Of a stretch of 64,000 nucleotides of DNA, positions 60,619 through 64,000 are shown one piece after another (the first letter of the stretch is position 1; the number at the start of each line of letters is the position of its first letter). The position numbers and the translations under genes are program-made. Source of the DNA: SIG299 sp045531955 (GTDB taxonomy: Bacteria; Bacillota; Clostridia; Lachnospirales; Lachnospiraceae); the NCBI GenBank assembly GCA_045531955.1, contig JAZSFC010000009.1:13411-77410 (forward strand), written 5' to 3'. A model generated the notes under the pieces. That model was not told where the DNA came from, did no database searches, and saw only the letters and a program-made list of their open reading frames with translations.

Positions 60619-61788
60619 ATGGGATTTTTTCGGAATTTGTTTCAGAAAAAAAAGAAAATAGAGCAGACTGCGGAAGCAACACAGGAAAACAGACTGGTTT
60701 TGAAGGAAGGGATTTACAGTACTCCGCAAGAACGGGAAGGATTTGTGAAAAGTTGCTGTGACTTGATTAATGAGGCAGGGCGACAGCGTTTTGAAGCAAA
60801 AAAAGAGTATGAAGTTGTTACTTCTTATCTGGCGGACATCCAAAAAATTGATCTGCTTCCGGCACAGGCTAAAAAGTCTATTGATGATATGGCAAGAAAA
60901 TTAATTGCTCTTAATCAGGAACGGCAAAAAATGCAGAAAATTCAGCCTAAAATTACTATGGCCCAGCGCTTGGCACTGGAACCTTATGAGGATACCATTT
61001 TAGAAGAAATACGAAAAATGGAGGAACAGGAGAATTATCTTCAGGTTATTAATTCTGATATCCGCTATTTGGAGAGCGAAAAGGCTTCTTTGGATTTTGA
61101 AATGCAGGATGTAATGGAACGTGATGAGCAGGGAAGAAAAATACTGACGGTTGCCGGTGTCTTCATAATTATTTTCCTGATATTTCTGTTTATTTTGCAA
61201 GAGACCGCAAAAAAGAGTGTTCAATTGCCGTTTGTTTTTACTATTGCTTTCGGAATCATTGTTATTGCATATTTTTACTTTTCAAACCGAAGAAATCAGT
61301 ACGATTTAAAAATGGCAGAGTTAAAAATGAACCGTGCTATTCTGTTATTGAATAAAGTGAAGATTAAGTATGTAAACTGTACGAACCTGTTGGACTATTT
61401 ATATGAAAAATTTCATGTGCATAATGCCCAGGAACTGCAGTATCATTGGCAGGAGTACATGCGTATAGTGGAGGAAGAACGCCGATTTAAGAAAACAGCA
61501 GAATCGATTGATTTCTACACAGAAGAAATCATTAGAGAACTAAAGAAAAACGGTGTTTCTGATGCTGCAATTTGGGGATATCAGATTGAGGCATTGGTGG
61601 ATCCGAAGGAAATGGTAGAGGTACGTCACAGATTAAATGTGCGACGCCAAAAGTTACGCCAGCGCATCGATTATAACAATAACCAGGAAGAAATGGCAAG
61701 GAAATCGTTGAGAACCTTCCGGGAACGGCATGTGGCATATGATGCGGAAACGTTGATGATTTTGGCAAAAAATGAAGTGGAAGTGTAG
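60619..61788 (+). CDS. coiled-coil membrane protein, unknown
   Basis: A 389-residue protein with N-terminal basic stretch (GFFRNLFQKKKK), a coiled coil to about 165, two TM helices (about 175-225), and a second coiled coil. Cytosolic on both sides of a hairpin membrane insertion. The ATG at 60619 has GGAG six nt before it; GTG 60607 is too early. Last gene of the four-gene cluster, which it may anchor to the membrane. No terminator was found after it before the next promoter. Confidence 0.65.
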   Translation: MGFFRNLFQKKKKIEQTAEATQENRLVLKEGIYSTPQEREGFVKSCCDLINEAGRQRFEAKKEYEVVTSYLADIQKIDLLPAQAKKSIDDMARKLIALNQERQKMQKIQPKITMAQRLALEPYEDTILEEIRKMEEQENYLQVINSDIRYLESEKASLDFEMQDVMERDEQGRKILTVAGVFIIIFLIFLFILQETAKKSVQLPFVFTIAFGIIVIAYFYFSNRRNQYDLKMAELKMNRAILLLNKVKIKYVNCTNLLDYLYEKFHVHNAQELQYHWQEYMRIVEEERRFKKTAESIDFYTEEIIRELKKNGVSDAAIWGYQIEALVDPKEMVEVRHRLNVRRQKLRQRIDYNNNQEEMARKSLRTFRERHVAYDAETLMILAKNEVEV

Positions 61789-61816
61789 ATTTTAAGAGAA
61801 ATTTTGATTTTATCTC

Positions 61817-61845
61817 TTGACATTTTCATGAAATTTCTTTACTAT
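61817..61845 (+). promoter_or_regulatory. sigma-A promoter of T-box-valS
   Basis: TTGACA, 17 bp, TACTAT. Confidence 0.85.
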
Positions 61846-61864
61846 ACAAAGAAGATATAGTTAA

Positions 61865-62115
61865 ATGTAATGATGAAGAGGAGTAAGCAACACAGAACTA
61901 TCCCAGAGAGCAGACCGTTTGCTGTGAGGTCTGTATAGTGAATTTGCTGAAGGTAGCTTCGGAACAGTATTTCTGAAAAGCAATGAGTAGGAAATACCGG
62001 CTCACACCGTTATCCGTGACGTCTGTGTCAGCAGACAAAGAGGCAGTAGAAATACTGTGAAAAAAGGTGGTACCACGGCTTGTCGTCCTTTATGGATGAC
62101 AAGCCTTTTCTATTT
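61865..62115 (+). promoter_or_regulatory. T-box leader of valS with terminator
   Basis: The T-box core AAGGTGGTACCACGG (about 62065-62078) and the terminator GGCTTGTCGTCC / GGATGACAAGCC (62077-62105) with T-rich tail are clear. A GTA triplet near 61953 in CTGAAGGTAGC is a possible Val specifier; its exact place in stem I is uncertain. Confidence 0.9.
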
Positions 62116-62137
62116 TATGAAGAAAGGAATTAAGCTC

Positions 62138-64000
62138 ATGAGAAAAGAATTAGCAAAAAACTATGATCCAAAAGACATTGAAGACAGATTGTATTCCAAA
62201 TGGCTGGAAAAGAAGTATTTCCATGCAGAGCCGGATGAGACAAAGAAACCGTTTACGATTGTGATTCCGCCGCCAAACATTACCGGTCAGCTTCACATGG
62301 GGCATGCACTGGACAATACCATGCAGGATATCTTAATCCGTTTTAAGAGAATGCAGGGTTACAATGCGCTTTGGCAGCCGGGGACCGACCATGCCAGTAT
62401 TGCAACTGAGGTTAAGATTATTGAAAAAATGAAGGAAGAAGGCATCTCCAAGGAAGACCTCGGCCGCGAAGGATTTTTAGAGCGTGCCTGGGACTGGAAG
62501 AGAGAGTACGGCGGCAGAATCATCAGCCAGTTAAAGAAGCTCGGCTCTTCCTGTGACTGGGACAGAGAGCGCTTCACCATGGATGAAGGCTGTAACAAGG
62601 CAGTAGAAGAAGTGTTCTGCAAGATGCACCACAAGGGCCTTATTTACAAGGGTTCCAGAATTATTAACTGGTGTCCGGTTTGTCATACTTCCATTTCCGA
62701 TGCAGAAGTAGTTTACGAAGAGCAGGCCGGCCATTTCTGGCACATTAAGTATCCGGTAGTAGGTACCAATGACTTCCTGCAGTTTGCAACCACCAGACCG
62801 GAAACCATGCTTGGTGATACTGCGGTTGCGGTTCATCCGGAGGATGAAAGATATGCTCACTTAGTCGGAAAGACAGTAAAGGTACCGTTTGTTGACCGTG
62901 AAATTCCGATTATTGCAGATACTTATGTAGAAAAGGATTTCGGTACAGGCGTAGTTAAGATTACTCCTGCCCATGACCCGAACGACTACGAGGTTGGCAA
63001 GCGTCACAACCTGCCGGAAATCAATATTATGAATGACGATGACACCATCAATGCAAACAGCGGCAAGTTTGAAGGGATGGACAGATACGAAGCAAGAAAG
63101 CAGATCGTTGCAGAACTTGACGAAATGGGCTTACTTGTAAAGGTAGAAGATTACACCCATAACGTAGGTACCCATGGCCGTTGTAAGTCCACCGTTGAGC
63201 CACTGATTAAGCCACAGTGGTTCGTAAAGATGGACGAACTTATCAAGCCTGCAGTAGAAGCTGTTAAGAATAAAGAAATCACCTTAATTCCGGAACGTAT
63301 GGAAAAGACCTATTATAACTGGACTGACAACATTCGTGACTGGTGTATTTCCAGACAGTTATGGTGGGGTCACAGAATTCCTGCGTACTACTGCCAGAAG
63401 TGTGGTGAAGTAGTTGTTGCTAAGACAAAGGATGCACCAAGCGTATGTCCAAAGTGCGGATGCACGCATATGGAACAGGATCCGGACACCTTAGATACCT
63501 GGTTCTCCTCCGCTTTATGGCCATTTTCCACTCTTGGCTGGCCGGAAAAGACCAAGGACTTAGAGTATTTCTACCCGACCGACGTTTTAGTTACCGGATA
63601 TGACATTATCTTCTTCTGGGTAATCCGTATGATTTTCTCCGGTTATGAGCATATGCAGGAGAAGCCGTTCAAGACCGTATTATTCCATGGTCTGGTACGT
63701 GACTCCCAGGGCCGTAAGATGAGTAAGTCTTTAGGAAACGGTATCGACCCATTGGAAGTAATTGATAAGTACGGCGCCGATGCCCTCAGATTTACCCTGA
63801 TTACCGGAAATGCTCCGGGTAATGATATGCGTTTCTACTGGGAAAGAGTAGAAGCAAGCAGAAACTTTGCCAACAAGGTTTGGAATGCTTCCCGTTTCAT
63901 CATGATGTACATGGACCAGATGGCAGAGGCAGGCCTCAAGTTCGACGCAAAGAACGTAGACAAGGCAAACTTAGAAGATGCTGACTGCTGGATTTTATCC
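62138..64000 (+). CDS. valS: valyl-tRNA synthetase, 5' part (cut by window edge)
   Basis: 621 codons of a class I synthetase. PPPNITGQLHMGHAL contains the HIGH motif near residue 47, and the first 30 residues (KNYDPKDIEDRLYSKW) and TTRPETMLGDTAVAV in the editing domain are typical of ValRS. KMSKS appears as GRKMSKSLGNG, and CPKCG marks a zinc-binding insertion. The ATG at 62138 follows AAGAAAGGAATTAAG. The anticodon-binding and C-terminal coiled-coil parts lie beyond the right edge. Controlled by the T-box leader. Confidence 0.97.
   Translation, partial: MRKELAKNYDPKDIEDRLYSKWLEKKYFHAEPDETKKPFTIVIPPPNITGQLHMGHALDNTMQDILIRFKRMQGYNALWQPGTDHASIATEVKIIEKMKEEGISKEDLGREGFLERAWDWKREYGGRIISQLKKLGSSCDWDRERFTMDEGCNKAVEEVFCKMHHKGLIYKGSRIINWCPVCHTSISDAEVVYEEQAGHFWHIKYPVVGTNDFLQFATTRPETMLGDTAVAVHPEDERYAHLVGKTVKVPFVDREIPIIADTYVEKDFGTGVVKITPAHDPNDYEVGKRHNLPEINIMNDDDTINANSGKFEGMDRYEARKQIVAELDEMGLLVKVEDYTHNVGTHGRCKSTVEPLIKPQWFVKMDELIKPAVEAVKNKEITLIPERMEKTYYNWTDNIRDWCISRQLWWGHRIPAYYCQKCGEVVVAKTKDAPSVCPKCGCTHMEQDPDTLDTWFSSALWPFSTLGWPEKTKDLEYFYPTDVLVTGYDIIFFWVIRMIFSGYEHMQEKPFKTVLFHGLVRDSQGRKMSKSLGNGIDPLEVIDKYGADALRFTLITGNAPGNDMRFYWERVEASRNFANKVWNASRFIMMYMDQMAEAGLKFDAKNVDKANLEDADCWILS

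Overview
The window looks like chromosome from a low- to mid-GC Gram-positive of the class Clostridia, probably Lachnospiraceae. Pointers are strong AGGAGG ribosome binding sites, sigma-A promoters, T-box control of two aminoacyl-tRNA synthetases, THF and TPP riboswitches, ECF vitamin transporters, Thr/Pro-rich linkers on surface proteins, a FliB-type flagellin methylase, and a DUF5717/DUF5716-like gene pair typical of that family. No rRNA, tRNA, CRISPR array or IS element was seen.

Layout. 1-8.7 kb: a THF riboswitch for a leftward gene beyond the edge, fliB, a CotH-type lipoprotein, a leftward pyridoxal operon (ECF S-component and kinase), a small lipoprotein, leftward thiT behind a TPP riboswitch, and helD. 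8.7-13.3 kb: a secreted protein with two Ig-like/transglutaminase-like halves, then T-box-trpS and a Cof-type HAD phosphatase. 13.4-23.1 kb: a signalling region with two transmembrane Ser/Thr kinases, each followed by a small lambda-repressor-like HTH protein, a third HTH paralogue without a kinase, a lipoprotein, membrane proteins, a NERD-domain protein and a small zinc ribbon. 23.3-35.6 kb: an AT-rich island of twelve co-directional genes (FkbH-like, adenylation-carrier didomain, alpha/beta hydrolase, beta-lactamase-fold enzyme with Cys in the nucleophile position, histidine phosphatase, two unknowns, nucleotidyltransferase-like, two radical SAM enzymes, a GT-B glycosyltransferase, a GT4-deacetylase fusion). 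It reads as an undescribed pathway making an acylated, glycosylated product. 35.6-41.7 kb: a truncated NERD copy, then an operon of MBL-fold hydrolase, GrpE-like factor, divergent Hsp70 and lipoyl-like/zinc-ribbon protein. 41.8-62 kb: sbcDC, a GH127-TM-GH25 fusion, mutY, secDF, two membrane-anchored proteins and the DUF5717/5716-like operon. The right edge holds T-box-valS, cut by the window.

The main result is a regulon visible in the sequence alone. Seven copies of a 17-bp palindrome, TTATGCTGnCAGCATAA and close variants, each have the first base of a -10 hexamer exactly 30 bp downstream of the centre, and none has a good -35. This is the geometry of an activator bound at about -42, as lambda cI does at PRM with 17-bp operators. 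The driven units are the secreted transglutaminase-like protein, the kinase-less HTH protein, the lipoprotein operon, NERD, the zinc ribbon, the truncated NERD and the MBL-GrpE-Hsp70 operon. My inference is that one or more of the three lambda-type HTH proteins, gated by the transmembrane kinases, activate these promoters in an envelope or protein-quality stress response. The island sits between a duplicated terminator-operator-NERD segment, so it was probably inserted at, or trapped by, that duplication.
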